A stretch of 64,000 nt of DNA, from NCBI RefSeq assembly GCF_963667775.1, contig NZ_OY764015.1:1629168-1693167 (forward strand), in the 5' to 3' direction. Positions within the stretch are counted from its first letter, which is position 1, and each line of letters starts with the position of its first letter. This stretch comes from an uncultured Trichococcus sp. GTDB lineage: Bacteria > Bacillota > Bacilli > Lactobacillales > Aerococcaceae. This document shows positions 53,531 to 62,592 of this stretch, in pieces. The notes beneath the pieces were generated by a model. The model did not search any database. It was not told the origin of the DNA and worked only from the letters and a program-made list of their open reading frames with translations. The position numbers and the translations under genes were made by a program.

Positions 53531-53551
53531 CGATGCAGCATAATTATAATT

Positions 53552-54748
53552 TTAAAGCGCCGCTGTATATACGGCTCTTGCGTCTTCGCTAGTGAAGTCG
53601 CCGCGCTCAGAAATGTTCTCTTTCTTGTGGCGGACAAGTGCTGCCACAAGACCCGGAATGTCGCTCTCATTCAGCTCGACATCGGAGAAGCGGATCGGTG
53701 CGCCAAGCCCGACGAAGAAGTCTTCGGTCTTTTTGATCGCCAGATCGATTTTTTCCTCATCAGTCAGATCGGAATCGCTGCGGATATCCCACACACGTTC
53801 CGCATATTGCAGCAATTTCTCCCACTTCTGTTGCTTGCGGACTTTCATCATGGCCGGAAGGACGATCGACAACGTGCGCGCATGGTCGATCCCGAAAGCC
53901 AGCGTCAGTTCATGTCCCAAAGCATGCGTCGCCCAGTCCTGCGGCACCCCAGGGGAAATGAAACGGTTCAGCGCATTCGTCGCTGTCCACATGAAATTGG
54001 CGCGGGTCGCATAGTCGTGGTTATCCTCATCGACTACGTCCGGGCCGATTTCGATCAATGTCTGCAGCAATCCTTCCGCCCAGCGATCCTGCACTTTTGC
54101 ATCAATCGGATAAGTCAGATAGGCTTCCATCACATGGATAAAGGAATCGATGATGCCGTTGGCCAGTTGGCGTTTCGGTAACGTGTAGGTCGCTTCCGGT
54201 TCCAGAATGGAGAATTGTGGATAAGTATACGGGCTGGCGAAGCTGATCTTGGCTTGCTTTTCCACAAAGGTGACGACCGAATTGTTGTTCATTTCCGATG
54301 CCGTAGCCGGCAGCGTCAATACCGTTCCGAAAGGCAGCGCTTTTGTGACCGGCAAGCCCTTGCCTACGCCGCTGCCGAACATATCGACAGGATCGCCAGC
54401 GAACACTGCACCAGCCGCAACGAATTTCACGCCGTCGATGACACTGCCGCCGCCGACTGCCATCAAGTAGTCATAGCCTTCCGCTTTGATCTTGTCGACT
54501 GCTTTTATCAGCGTTTCGTAGGTAGGGTTCGCCTCGATGCCGCCGAATTCAGCCCATTCGCGGTTGTCCAAAGCTTCGACGACGCGATCGAAGGTGCCAA
54601 ATTTTTTGACGCTGCCGCCGCCGTACAAAATCAATACTTTCGCGTCCTGCGGGATCAAATCATTGATGCGCTTGATCTGGTCTTTGCCGAAAACTATTTT
54701 TGTAGGGTTTTGAAACTCAAAATTGCGGATTCCGTTTTCCAATCTCAT
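53552..54748 (-). CDS. iron-containing alcohol dehydrogenase, YqhD/BdhA-like
   Basis: A 398-residue group III alcohol dehydrogenase. NAD(P)-binding GGGSVKKFGTFDRV and VGGGSVIDGVKFVAAGA; metal ligands in DSFIHVMEAY and DWATHALGHELTLAFGIDHARTLSIVLP. It is closest to the butanol/aldehyde dehydrogenases BdhA and YqhD, which reduce short aldehydes using NADPH. Start ATG 54746-54748. Terminated downstream; monocistronic. Confidence 0.93.
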   Translation of the reverse strand: MRLENGIRNFEFQNPTKIVFGKDQIKRINDLIPQDAKVLILYGGGSVKKFGTFDRVVEALDNREWAEFGGIEANPTYETLIKAVDKIKAEGYDYLMAVGGGSVIDGVKFVAAGAVFAGDPVDMFGSGVGKGLPVTKALPFGTVLTLPATASEMNNNSVVTFVEKQAKISFASPYTYPQFSILEPEATYTLPKRQLANGIIDSFIHVMEAYLTYPIDAKVQDRWAEGLLQTLIEIGPDVVDEDNHDYATRANFMWTATNALNRFISPGVPQDWATHALGHELTLAFGIDHARTLSIVLPAMMKVRKQQKWEKLLQYAERVWDIRSDSDLTDEEKIDLAIKKTEDFFVGLGAPIRFSDVELNESDIPGLVAALVRHKKENISERGDFTSEDARAVYTAAL

Positions 54749-54839
54749 CACTCACTTTTCATTTTTTATTCTTTTTTCATTGTAGCACAGCTATGTGGAT
54801 AATCCGCTTGGAACGCTTTGGCGGATACGGACGCCAGCA

Positions 54840-55037
54840 GCGGCGGCCGGCTTTCGTGAACTCCGGTGAACAGGGCCCTCCCCGGAGGACAGACTCGCCG
54901 TTAAGCCACCAACTCCGATGAGGACAGCTTCCCCGGAGTTCAGCCTTTCTGGCTTCATCCAACTTCGGTGAGCCATACGCTCACCGGAGCTGACACCATT
55001 TTGCGACACTGTGCTCCGGCTAACGCCGGAGCAAACA
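54840..55037. repeat. hairpin array E, CTCCGG core, ~52-bp period
   Basis: Units open with CTCCGG (54861), CTCCGA (54913), CTTCGG (54963) and CTCCGG (55014): spacings 52, 50 and 51. Each closes with CCGGAG or equivalent; the last is a perfect TGCTCCGGC/GCCGGAGCA hairpin (55012-55033). Same core and 52/50 spacing as array A, 35 kb away. Lies between two minus-strand genes. Confidence 0.82.
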
Positions 55038-55066
55038 AAAATAGGGGCCGCTGGCGGCCCCCACAT
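55036..55066 (-). terminator. terminator of the metal ATPase gene
   Basis: On the minus strand GGGGCCGC pairs with GCGGCCCC across a 2-nt loop, followed by TATTTTTG, within 30 bp of the stop. Confidence 0.8.
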
Positions 55067-55074
55067 ACTAACGA

Positions 55075-57303
55075 TTATTTTTTCAGGATACGGATGCTGT
55101 TGAGGACAGCCAGCACGGTCACGCCGACATCGGCGAAGACGGCTTCCCACATGGTGGCGACGCCGAACGCGCCGAGAATCAGGAACAGCCCTTTGACTGC
55201 CATCGCGAAAATGATGTTCTGCCAGACGATTTTTCGTGTTTCCTCAGCAACGGTGATTGCGGTCAAAATCTTGGATGGCTGATCGTCCATGATGACGATA
55301 TCCGCAGCTTCGATGGCGGCATCGGATCCCAATCCGCCCATCGCGATCCCGATGTCGGACCGGGCCAGCACCGGCGTATCGTTGATGCCGTCGCCCACGA
55401 AGATGACTTTTTCGCCTTTTTGTTTGCTTGCCAGCACTTCCTCCAGCTTCGTCACTTTTTCCTGCGGAAGCAATTCCGCATGGATTTCATCGATGCCGAT
55501 TTCTTCGGCGACCGCTTCGCCTACCGCACGGGAATCCCCGGTCAGCATAATAGTCCGGATGCCTCTCGCCTTCAGGCCGGCGATCGTGGCATGCGCATCC
55601 GCTTTGATGGCGTCAGCGATCAGGATGTATCCCGCATATTTTTTATCCACAGCGATATACACAACCGTCCCGGTTTCAGCAGCCGGTGCATGGGTGATGC
55701 CGAATTTCTCCATCAATTTGGCATTGCCGGCCAGGATTTCCTGCCCGTCGACAAAGACCTGCAGTCCCTGACCCGGGATATCGTTTGTGGTGGCAATCTT
55801 ATCTTCAGCTATCGGTTTCCCATAAGCCTCCTTGATGGAATCGGCAATCGGGTGGCTGGAATGCAGTTCCGCATAGGCTGCCAGTTCCAGCAAACGCTGC
55901 TCCGTCAGCTCGCCGGCGGTTTCGATCCGGGTTACGGCGAATTTTCCTTCAGTCAAGGTGCCGGTCTTGTCCATCACGACCGTTTTGACAGCATTCAGAC
56001 CTTCGAGGAAGTTGCTGCCTTTGACGAGGATGCCTTTGCGCGAGGCCGAACCGATGCCGCCGAAGAAGCCGACCGGAATCGAAACGACCAAAGCGCACGG
56101 ACAGGAGATGACCAAGAAGATGCTTGCCCGGTAAAGCCATTCCTGGAAGCTTTCACCCGGGAACAACAGCGGCGGCAGCACCGCCAGCAACACGGCAGCG
56201 ATGACGACGACCGGCGTGTAGTAGCGGGCGAATTTGGTGATGAAATTTTCCGTCGGCGCTTTTCGGCCGCTGGCGTTCTGCACCAAATCCAAGATTTTGA
56301 CGACGGTGGACTCAGCAAATGGTTTTTCGACCGCGACTTCGATAACGCCGTTTTTGTTGATGAACCCGCTCAGGATCCCGTCGCCGACTTTCACGCCACG
56401 CGGGACCGATTCTCCGGTCAAAGCCGAGGTGTCGACGGCCGAGGTTCCGCTCACGATCTTCCCGTCCAACGGCACTTTTTCGCCGGGCCGGATCAGGATG
56501 ATGTCGCCGACTTTGACGGTTTCCGGCGCGACTTTTTCGCTGCCTGTTGCCGTCTTGAGGTTTGCGTAATCAGGCCGGATGTCCATCAATTCGGCGATGG
56601 AGCGGCGGGATTTATCGACTGCGATATCCTGGAAAAGTTCACCCAACTGATAAAACAGCATCACCGCTACCGCTTCCGGATACTCCTGGATGTAGAAAGC
56701 ACTCAAAGTGGCGATCGTCATCAGGAAGTTTTCGTCAAACAACTGGCCGTTTTTGATGTTCAGGAGCGCGCTCCAAACGATGTCATAGCCCGCAACCAAA
56801 TAGGCGATGACAAACAATGCCAACGAAACTGTTCCGCTGACCGGAGCGAAAATCGCCGCCAACAAGATTCCAAAGCCGACGATCAGTCGGATGACGGCTT
56901 TCCGAATTTCGTCCTTATCGCCTTCGCCGTGCGCATGACCATGAACATGGCTATGTTCGTGGTCGTGATGGTGGTTATGCTTATCAGTATGTTCGGAATC
57001 ACGTTCGTCAACGTTTGCGGTGAGGTTATCTTGCGGAAAACCATCCGCTCCGATCGGTGCACCGTTTTTTTTCAGCGTCGGATGGATATCCGGCTCCAGT
57101 ACACTGAGTTTTTGTCTCACTTTCGGCAAAATCTCGGTCTCTTGGTCCTCTTCGATTTCGATCCGCAGTGTCTTCGTCATGAAGTTCACATTGCTTTCAA
57201 GGATCCCTTCTATTTTCGCGATGCCGGTCTCCACTTTGTTGGCGCAATTCGCGCAATCCAATTCGTCCAAATACCATTCAATCTGCTTCACTTTCTCAGC
57301 CAT
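55075..57303 (-). CDS. heavy-metal-translocating P-type ATPase, CadA/ZntA-like
   Basis: A 742-residue P1B-type ATPase exporting Zn, Cd, Pb or Co. N-terminal metal-binding domain with DCANC (Cys 17 and Cys 20), a His-rich linker (residues about 105-130) and eight membrane segments with the ion-binding SCPCALVVS. Phosphorylation site DKTGTLTEG, ATP-binding SSHPIADSI and GDGINDTPVLARSDIGIAMG are intact. CPC with His-rich linker favours zinc/cadmium. Start ATG 57301-57303 after GGAG; an upstream GTG three codons earlier overlaps the site. Regulated by the promoter/operator at 57367-57426. Confidence 0.94.
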   Translation of the reverse strand: MAEKVKQIEWYLDELDCANCANKVETGIAKIEGILESNVNFMTKTLRIEIEEDQETEILPKVRQKLSVLEPDIHPTLKKNGAPIGADGFPQDNLTANVDERDSEHTDKHNHHHDHEHSHVHGHAHGEGDKDEIRKAVIRLIVGFGILLAAIFAPVSGTVSLALFVIAYLVAGYDIVWSALLNIKNGQLFDENFLMTIATLSAFYIQEYPEAVAVMLFYQLGELFQDIAVDKSRRSIAELMDIRPDYANLKTATGSEKVAPETVKVGDIILIRPGEKVPLDGKIVSGTSAVDTSALTGESVPRGVKVGDGILSGFINKNGVIEVAVEKPFAESTVVKILDLVQNASGRKAPTENFITKFARYYTPVVVIAAVLLAVLPPLLFPGESFQEWLYRASIFLVISCPCALVVSIPVGFFGGIGSASRKGILVKGSNFLEGLNAVKTVVMDKTGTLTEGKFAVTRIETAGELTEQRLLELAAYAELHSSHPIADSIKEAYGKPIAEDKIATTNDIPGQGLQVFVDGQEILAGNAKLMEKFGITHAPAAETGTVVYIAVDKKYAGYILIADAIKADAHATIAGLKARGIRTIMLTGDSRAVGEAVAEEIGIDEIHAELLPQEKVTKLEEVLASKQKGEKVIFVGDGINDTPVLARSDIGIAMGGLGSDAAIEAADIVIMDDQPSKILTAITVAEETRKIVWQNIIFAMAVKGLFLILGAFGVATMWEAVFADVGVTVLAVLNSIRILKK

Positions 57304-57366
57304 TTCTTTCACTCCTTAGCCCTAGGCAATCGTATCATGTGTTCACAAACGGAATGATTCCGCATT

Positions 57367-57390
57367 ACATATGAATGATTGTTCATGTGT
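57367..57390. promoter_or_regulatory. ArsR/SmtB (CadC)-type operator
   Basis: ATATGAAtgattgTTCATGT, an imperfect 12-2-12-like dyad similar to CadC/SmtB sites, lies just downstream of the -10 box of the metal ATPase gene. No ArsR-family gene is in the window, so the regulator is encoded elsewhere. Confidence 0.7.
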
Positions 57391-57397
57391 TAGTTAT

Positions 57398-57426
57398 ATT
57401 ATAATCCTCAGGACCGCTTGTGTCAA
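57398..57426 (-). promoter_or_regulatory. consensus sigma-A promoter of the metal ATPase gene
   Basis: Minus strand: TTGACA (57421-57426), 17 bp, TATAAT (57398-57403). Both boxes are exact consensus at ideal spacing, so tight repression by the adjacent operator would be needed. Confidence 0.92.
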
Positions 57427-57466
57427 TCGATTGAATCAGCAGGTTGCTTTTGCGCTATTGAATGCT

Positions 57467-57493
57467 GAAAAGCCTGCCGCAACGCGGCAGGCT
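57467..57493 (-). terminator. terminator of the YpfJ-type protease gene
   Basis: AGCCTGCCGC pairs perfectly with GCGGCAGGCT around a 3-nt loop, followed on the minus strand by TTTTC. Confidence 0.85.
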
Positions 57494-57512
57494 CAAACAA
57501 ATCCATCACAAA

Positions 57513-58403
57513 TTAAAGTTCATCATAGGGGATAGCGAACGGTTCATCATCTCCGCCGCTCAAGTTGCCTGTCTCAAAGCCTTTCGTGAACCAACGCATC
57601 CTTTGTTCGGAGGTACCGTGCGTAAAGCTGTCCGGTACAATATAGCCTTGGTACTGTTTTTGTAGGGTATCATCCCCTACAGCGAAAGCCGCCTGCAAGG
57701 CTTCCTCGAAGTCCCCCTCCTCCAGCAATCCCTGCTCCTGGACATAGTTAGCCCAGACGCCGGCCAGGTAGTCGGCCTGCAGTTCCAGGCGCACATTCAG
57801 TTCGTTGTATTCCGTTTCGCTCAACTGATTACGGGCACTTTGCACCTGATCCATGATACCCAACAAATTCTGGACATGATGCCCGACTTCATGAGCGATG
57901 ACATAGGCCATCGCAAAATCGCCGGATGCTCCGTATTCTTGCGATAGCGTGTCATAGAAACTTAAATCAATGTACACTTTTTGGTCAGCTGGACAGTAGA
58001 ACGGTCCGACTTGGGAACCGGCCACCCCGCAGGCTGACTGCACCTGGCCACTGAACAGCACAAGCGTCGGTTCGACATATTCCCGATTGTTGTTCGCAAA
58101 TTCCTGGATCCAGACATCCTCGGTGTAAGCCAATACAACAGATACAAATTCGGCCATTTCGTCCTCGGTCTTATTGCTGGTTTCGGTGATTCCGGTCTGT
58201 GGTGCTTCTGTCGGCGCGCTGCCGCCACCACCGCCAAACAGGTCGCCGCCTCCGAATAGGGCAATGATGATCATGATGATGATTCCGAAAATACCGCCGC
58301 CGGCCATGCCACTCATGCCCAGTCCGCCACCACCCGTCGAAAATCCGCCACTGCCGCGTCGATCTTCAACATTGGAGCTTCTTCTTCCACCCTTCCATTT
58401 CAT
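57513..58403 (-). CDS. neutral zinc metallopeptidase, YpfJ family
   Basis: A 296-residue membrane-anchored protein of the YpfJ/zinc_peptidase family. The N-terminus MKWKGGRRSSNVEDRRG is followed by a Gly-rich stretch and one membrane segment (about residues 36-50). The extracellular part has Cys-containing QSACGVAGSQVGPFYCPADQKVYIDLSFY and the zinc site HEVGHH with a downstream ELQADYLAGVWA glutamate. Function is unknown beyond likely protease. Start ATG after GGAGG. Confidence 0.92.
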   Translation of the reverse strand: MKWKGGRRSSNVEDRRGSGGFSTGGGGLGMSGMAGGGIFGIIIMIIIALFGGGDLFGGGGGSAPTEAPQTGITETSNKTEDEMAEFVSVVLAYTEDVWIQEFANNNREYVEPTLVLFSGQVQSACGVAGSQVGPFYCPADQKVYIDLSFYDTLSQEYGASGDFAMAYVIAHEVGHHVQNLLGIMDQVQSARNQLSETEYNELNVRLELQADYLAGVWANYVQEQGLLEEGDFEEALQAAFAVGDDTLQKQYQGYIVPDSFTHGTSEQRMRWFTKGFETGNLSGGDDEPFAIPYDEL

Positions 58404-58898
58404 ATGAATTCCTCCAATATTATATTTTTCGCATTGACAGCTCCAGCGATGCCAACCGTCCAGAAATCTGCCGCAATCCGAAAATCGAGTTCTTTCTTAC
58501 ACTTATTATATAGTATTGCCCGATATTTTAAAAAAAATAGACCCGAAAAAAGGCTGCAATCGTTCGTCCCCCTTGAACGACTGAAGCATCTGACTCCGGA
58601 CAAGTTCCGCATCAGACTCCCTGTTTACGAGTATATTGATAAAAGCATTCCATTCTAAGCCTTCAAAACGTTTGTTCATTTTCTGTTCAAATGTTTGAAA
58701 AACCCAAAACGCGCGTTACTAATACAAACTTTACACCTGTTCACGACTTTTATGGAATCACTTCATTTGTGAATAGATAAATATGCTGCAACCATATTGA
58801 TTCCCACCCGTTATAGGAATACCATGAATGCAAGCCTATACAAGTCATCCCCAACATTTAGGGAGCGGCAATAATCTAATCCAAAGGAGCGATACAGA
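58404..58898. other. intergenic region between ypfJ-type and SDR genes
   Basis: About 495 bp, AT-rich. An 84-codon plus-strand ORF and a 70-codon minus-strand ORF overlap each other here; neither has a ribosome site nor a family match. TTGATT, 17 bp, TACCAT near 58799-58838 is a weak promoter candidate for the SDR gene. Confidence 0.4.
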
Positions 58899-59642
58899 AT
58901 GGGAAAATTACAGAACAAGGTAGCGATCATCACAGGTGCGGCGCAAGGAATGGGTGCCATGCACGCACGCAAATTCGCGGAGGAAGGCGCCAAAGTGGTG
59001 GTGACCGACATCAACGAAGAAGCCGGAAAAGCTTTGGCTGAGGAAATCGGCGAAAATGCCGTCTTCATGAAGCTCGATGTGTCAAAATCAGCCAATTGGG
59101 AAGAGGTTATTGCGCTGACCGAGGAAAAATTCGGACCGGTTACGGTGCTCGTCAACAATGCCGGTGTCGGTATCTTCAAAACCTTGGACCAACTGACGGA
59201 AGCTGATTTCCGTTTGACTTTCGAAATCGATGAACTGGGCGTTTTCCTGGGCATGAAAGCTGTCGTGTCTTCCATGAAAAAAGCAGGTGTCGGATCGATC
59301 GTCAACATTTCCTCTGTCGATGGCCTTGTGAGCGCGCCTACCGCCATCGCCTACAGCGCTTCGAAACATGCCGTAACCGGGATGACAAAGGGTGCTGCCG
59401 CCGAATTGGGACAATTCAACATCCGCGTGAATTCCGTCCATCCGGGCATCATCGAAACGCCGATGGCCGAACAGGGTGATGTCTATGAGTACATCAAACA
59501 ATTGGAAAAGGACATCCCTTTGAGAAGGACCGCAAAACCGGAGGAAGTCTCCAATCTGGTCATTTATCTCGCATCCGATGATTCGAGCTACTCGACCGGC
59601 TCCCAATTCGTCGTAGACGGCGGGATGATTTCCGATCTGTAG
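58899..59642 (+). CDS. short-chain dehydrogenase/reductase
   Basis: A 247-residue classical SDR. NAD(P)-binding TGAAQGMG (residues 12-19), DVS for the adenine pocket, NNAG, and the catalytic Ser/Tyr/Lys in ISSVDG and YSASK are present; C-terminal SQFVVDGGM is typical. Asp at the end of the second strand (VTDINEE) indicates NAD preference. It belongs with glucose-1-dehydrogenase/acetoin-reductase-like SDRs; the substrate is not predictable. Start ATG after AAAGGAG. Monocistronic with bidirectional terminator. Confidence 0.93.
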   Translation: MGKLQNKVAIITGAAQGMGAMHARKFAEEGAKVVVTDINEEAGKALAEEIGENAVFMKLDVSKSANWEEVIALTEEKFGPVTVLVNNAGVGIFKTLDQLTEADFRLTFEIDELGVFLGMKAVVSSMKKAGVGSIVNISSVDGLVSAPTAIAYSASKHAVTGMTKGAAAELGQFNIRVNSVHPGIIETPMAEQGDVYEYIKQLEKDIPLRRTAKPEEVSNLVIYLASDDSSYSTGSQFVVDGGMISDL

Positions 59643-59676
59643 TATTATTTTGACCTAACAAAGTTTCATACCGAAA

Positions 59677-59730
59677 AAAAACGCGCAAACAGCCGCCGGG
59701 ACTGTCCTGGCAAACTGCTTGCGCGTTTTT
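59677..59730. terminator. bidirectional terminator
   Basis: ACGCGCAA pairs with TTGCGCGT around a large loop that contains smaller CAG/CTG pairing; A and T runs flank it. It separates the convergent SDR and TIM-barrel genes. Confidence 0.82.
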
Positions 59731-59737
59731 CAATAGG

Positions 59738-60487
59738 TTAATCTCTGCGGTCTTCCAGATCTTCGACCTCTTCGATCGTCATGCCTTGGTGCTCCTGCAT
59801 AAACTTTTCGCGCTCTTTGTTGCGGTACTTATCCATCTTGCGCCGGAACAGTTCCCCATTGGAAGGCGGCGTCCAGCTGATGGCATTGGCGCCGGCATTG
59901 ATCGCATCCAGAATCGTTTTATCAGTCGGCCCGCCTGTCGCGATGATCGGAACATCCGGAAAATTTTCACGGATACGGCTCACGATATACGGCGTATCCT
60001 TTCCGCCGCTGACGTTCAGGATATCGACACCGGCATCCAGCCGTTCCTGGATATCCATATATTCCGTTACGATGGTACAGACGATCGGAATATCCACGGT
60101 TTCTTCGATTTGTTTGATGGTATCGATCGGTGTCGGCGCATTGACGACGACAGCCAAGGAACCTTGCGCCTCCGAAAACAAGGAAATGTTGGCGCTGCGT
60201 TTGCCTTGGGTCGTCCCCCCACCGACACCGGAAAGGATCGGAATGGTGGAGACATTGGCGATGCTTTGGATGACCGCCGGATGCGGGGTAAAAGGATAGA
60301 CCGCAATAACGGCATCCGCATCGTTATTCAGGATAATGGCGATATCAGTCGTAAATATCAGCGATTTGATTCGCTTTCCAAAAATCCGGATCCCTGAACA
60401 GTTCCGGATCACACTTGGCACTTGAACCGTATCGCTGCGCAAATCAGTCGTGATGCTGGGTGCTTCTCTTTTTATTCTTGGCTCCAT
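59738..60487 (-). CDS. TIM-barrel protein of unknown function
   Basis: A 249-residue protein whose sequence alternates strands and Gly-rich loops as in a phosphate-binding (beta/alpha)8 barrel: ADAVIAVYPFTPHPAVIQ, PILSGVGGGTTQGKRS, VVVNAPTPIDTIKQ, IPIVCTIVTEY, GVDILNVSGGKDTP, VPIIATGGPTDKTI and GANAISWTPPSNGELF. Close relatives in lactic acid bacteria are annotated only as 'hydrolase'. The two C-terminal GG motifs suggest binding of a phosphorylated ligand. No function is proposed. Start ATG 60485-60487 after AAAGGAG. Confidence 0.82.
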   Translation of the reverse strand: MEPRIKREAPSITTDLRSDTVQVPSVIRNCSGIRIFGKRIKSLIFTTDIAIILNNDADAVIAVYPFTPHPAVIQSIANVSTIPILSGVGGGTTQGKRSANISLFSEAQGSLAVVVNAPTPIDTIKQIEETVDIPIVCTIVTEYMDIQERLDAGVDILNVSGGKDTPYIVSRIRENFPDVPIIATGGPTDKTILDAINAGANAISWTPPSNGELFRRKMDKYRNKEREKFMQEHQGMTIEEVEDLEDRRD

Positions 60488-60533
60488 TTTTCCGCTCCTT
60501 TGCTGATGATTTTGGTGAAATTGTATCGGCGGA

Positions 60534-61361
60534 TCAACCGATGACGAGATTTTCTTCCTTCAGGACTTCCGAATAGAAGACCGCACGCGCGGCTTTCCTT
60601 CTTGGCTCAACGATGAAAGTCAGGATTCCGAAAACGGCGAACGCCGCCAACATCAACCCTATCAACAACAGCAGTTGGAAAAGCAAAGCATCAGGGTCAG
60701 CGGTTGCCGATCCAGCATACATGTTGAAGGCGGAAATTCCGATACCCATAAACAGCGCCACCGGAATCAAGTAAACAACAAAATAAGTCAGATCCAATTG
60801 GAAAAGTCTCATTTTCTTCCCTTTCATGAAGGCTTCACTTTGTCTCAGGATATCCGTCGTCTTCATATCCGGATTGTCGAAGTAAATGAAGTTCGATAAT
60901 GCCAACGCGTAAAGCTTGATGATGCCGGGTATGATCAGCAATACGGACCACAGAATGACATAAACGGCCTGTAGCGCCAGAACGCCCAGTGTCTTGGAAA
61001 GTCTATTTTCAAACGGTTTGAGCAGATGGCCTGCCGAAAGCGGCGTACCGTCCAACATATCCAGGTAGCCCCACTCGTTCCCCATCTGCATCGAGCCGAT
61101 GATCAGCGCCACGATGATCGAAAGCACCACATTCAGCGTCGTCTGGAAAGGTGAGGATTGCATCGAAAAGACAGAATCCCAATTCGGCAAGGTTTCCCCT
61201 GTCACCTGCATGTTCAATGCGCTCTCTCCCGTCAGCGTCCTGACTACCGATTGCATGACGCTGTTCGCGATCGTTATAAGGATCAGGTTGATGACTGCCA
61301 TTTTATAATTGCCGCGTAAATATTCTCTAGCTGTCGATCTGATTTCTTTGTTCGTTAACAT
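60534..61361 (-). CDS. DUF975 family membrane protein
   Basis: A 275-residue protein with the DUF975 N-terminus (NKEIRSTAREYLRGNYKMAVINLILI) and about five membrane segments. The family signature DMLDGTPLSAGHLLKPFENRLSKTLGVLALQ and PGIIKLYALALSNFIYFDNPDMKTTDILRQSEAFMKGKKMRLF are present. Widespread in Firmicutes; function unknown. It is 46 bp upstream of the TIM-barrel gene on the same strand and may be cotranscribed. Confidence 0.92.
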   Translation of the reverse strand: MLTNKEIRSTAREYLRGNYKMAVINLILITIANSVMQSVVRTLTGESALNMQVTGETLPNWDSVFSMQSSPFQTTLNVVLSIIVALIIGSMQMGNEWGYLDMLDGTPLSAGHLLKPFENRLSKTLGVLALQAVYVILWSVLLIIPGIIKLYALALSNFIYFDNPDMKTTDILRQSEAFMKGKKMRLFQLDLTYFVVYLIPVALFMGIGISAFNMYAGSATADPDALLFQLLLLIGLMLAAFAVFGILTFIVEPRRKAARAVFYSEVLKEENLVIG

Positions 61362-61468
61362 ATAATTATGACCACCCCTTACAATTTACGATAATTGTAG
61401 TATACCATAATTGGACAATTTGCAACGCTTTCAGATGATTGTCTTTCATTAATTTTATAGGCGTTCTC

Positions 61469-61852
61469 TCAGCCTTCCATTTCATCCACTTTCGTTCCGC
61501 AATTCGGGCAAAAATGCGCGCCTTGAGGATAGGAAGCCCCGCAGTTAGGGCATCTGCCTTCAAGCGGTTCGCCGGTCTGATACAGTTGCAGATCGCTGTC
61601 CCGGATCGAAACCGTTTCTTTCCGTTCGATTGCTTTGCCTATTTGCGGATCAAGGAGATACCAAGTATCACAACAGGTTGTGCGGACGAGATACTTTTTC
61701 CCGAAGGTGATGACCGGGATGAAAAAGAGGCGGAAACGATTGCCCACGAGATAGACCTCATAGCGCCCAAAATGGCCGCAGCGGCTGCAGGTGATCGTCT
61801 GGTTGTATTCAAGTTGCTTGCGGAACGGCAATACGTCAAAAAATAAAAACAT
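61469..61852 (-). CDS. zinc-ribbon membrane-associated protein
   Basis: A 127-residue protein. Two zinc-binding sets are visible: CSRCGH near residue 22 with C-C at about residue 58-59, and the C-terminal double ribbon CPNCGAS with CPNCGTK. The middle is hydrophobic (LFFIPVITFGKKY). Proteins of this kind occur in many Firmicutes without known function. The start overlaps the stop of the macrodomain gene (ATGA-type overlap at 61850-61854), so the two are translated together. Confidence 0.82.
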   Translation of the reverse strand: MFLFFDVLPFRKQLEYNQTITCSRCGHFGRYEVYLVGNRFRLFFIPVITFGKKYLVRTTCCDTWYLLDPQIGKAIERKETVSIRDSDLQLYQTGEPLEGRCPNCGASYPQGAHFCPNCGTKVDEMEG

Positions 61853-62403
61853 CAGTCAGTTCTCCTTTCCAAATCTTCAAATACCTGCTCATAGGCGCGC
61901 ACTGTCGCATCGTCAAAGCAGACAAAAATGATTTCGGTGATGATCGTTTGCGGATGGTTTTCCAGATACTTCCGGACGGTTGCGACAGCGATTTTGGTTG
62001 CTTGACTTAATGGGTAGCCATAAATCCCGGTGCTGATCGCCGGAAAGGCAAGCGTGCGGATTCCGTTGGCGTCGGCCAATTCCAACGATTTCCGGTAGCA
62101 CGAGGCCAGCAGATCTGCTTCGCCGTGCGTTCCGCCCCGCCAAATCGGACCGACCGTATGGATGACATGAGCCGCTTTGAGCCGGAAGCCGGGCGTGAGC
62201 TTCGCATCGCCGGTTTGGCACCCGTTCAAAAGGCGGCAGGCGGCCAACAATTCCGGCCCGGAGGCACGGTGGATAGCGCCGTCGACCCCGCCGCCGCCGA
62301 GCAGGCTCTCATTGGCGGCATTGACGATGGCATCGGCTTCGCATCGGGTAATGTCGCCTTTCGCTAAGGACAATATTGTTTGATTGAACTGCAGTCTGTT
62401 CAT
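61852..62403 (-). CDS. macrodomain protein, O-acetyl-ADP-ribose deacetylase type
   Basis: A 183-residue single macrodomain of the MacroD/YmdB class. Signature segments: [34 protein letters not shown] (ADP-ribose binding) and [14 protein letters not shown] (pyrophosphate loop). MacroD proteins hydrolyse O-acetyl-ADP-ribose, a sirtuin product, and remove mono-ADP-ribose from proteins. A sirtuin is encoded 19 kb away; functional linkage is possible but not shown by position. Coupled to the zinc-ribbon gene. Start ATG 62401-62403 after AGGGAGG. Confidence 0.95.
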   Translation of the reverse strand: MNRLQFNQTILSLAKGDITRCEADAIVNAANESLLGGGGVDGAIHRASGPELLAACRLLNGCQTGDAKLTPGFRLKAAHVIHTVGPIWRGGTHGEADLLASCYRKSLELADANGIRTLAFPAISTGIYGYPLSQATKIAVATVRKYLENHPQTIITEIIFVCFDDATVRAYEQVFEDLERRTD

Positions 62404-62592
62404 TACGATTCCTCCCTAAAAACCTGTTCAGTCCGGACTTCTCAATAGGTACACTTTACCAAAATTCCGTTTGATTATCCATTTGGCCGAATCGCGCGGA
62501 ATGGTCGTGTGGATGCGATCGCTCTGCTAGACTTTCGGCCGAAAAAGGAATTAAATGGAAGTGAAGAAATAATCGGAAAGAAGGTTTTCAAA

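Noticed and set aside
58404..58658. 84-codon ORF after the ypfJ-type gene
   Set aside because: No ribosome site, low-complexity composition, overlaps an opposite-strand ORF of similar quality.
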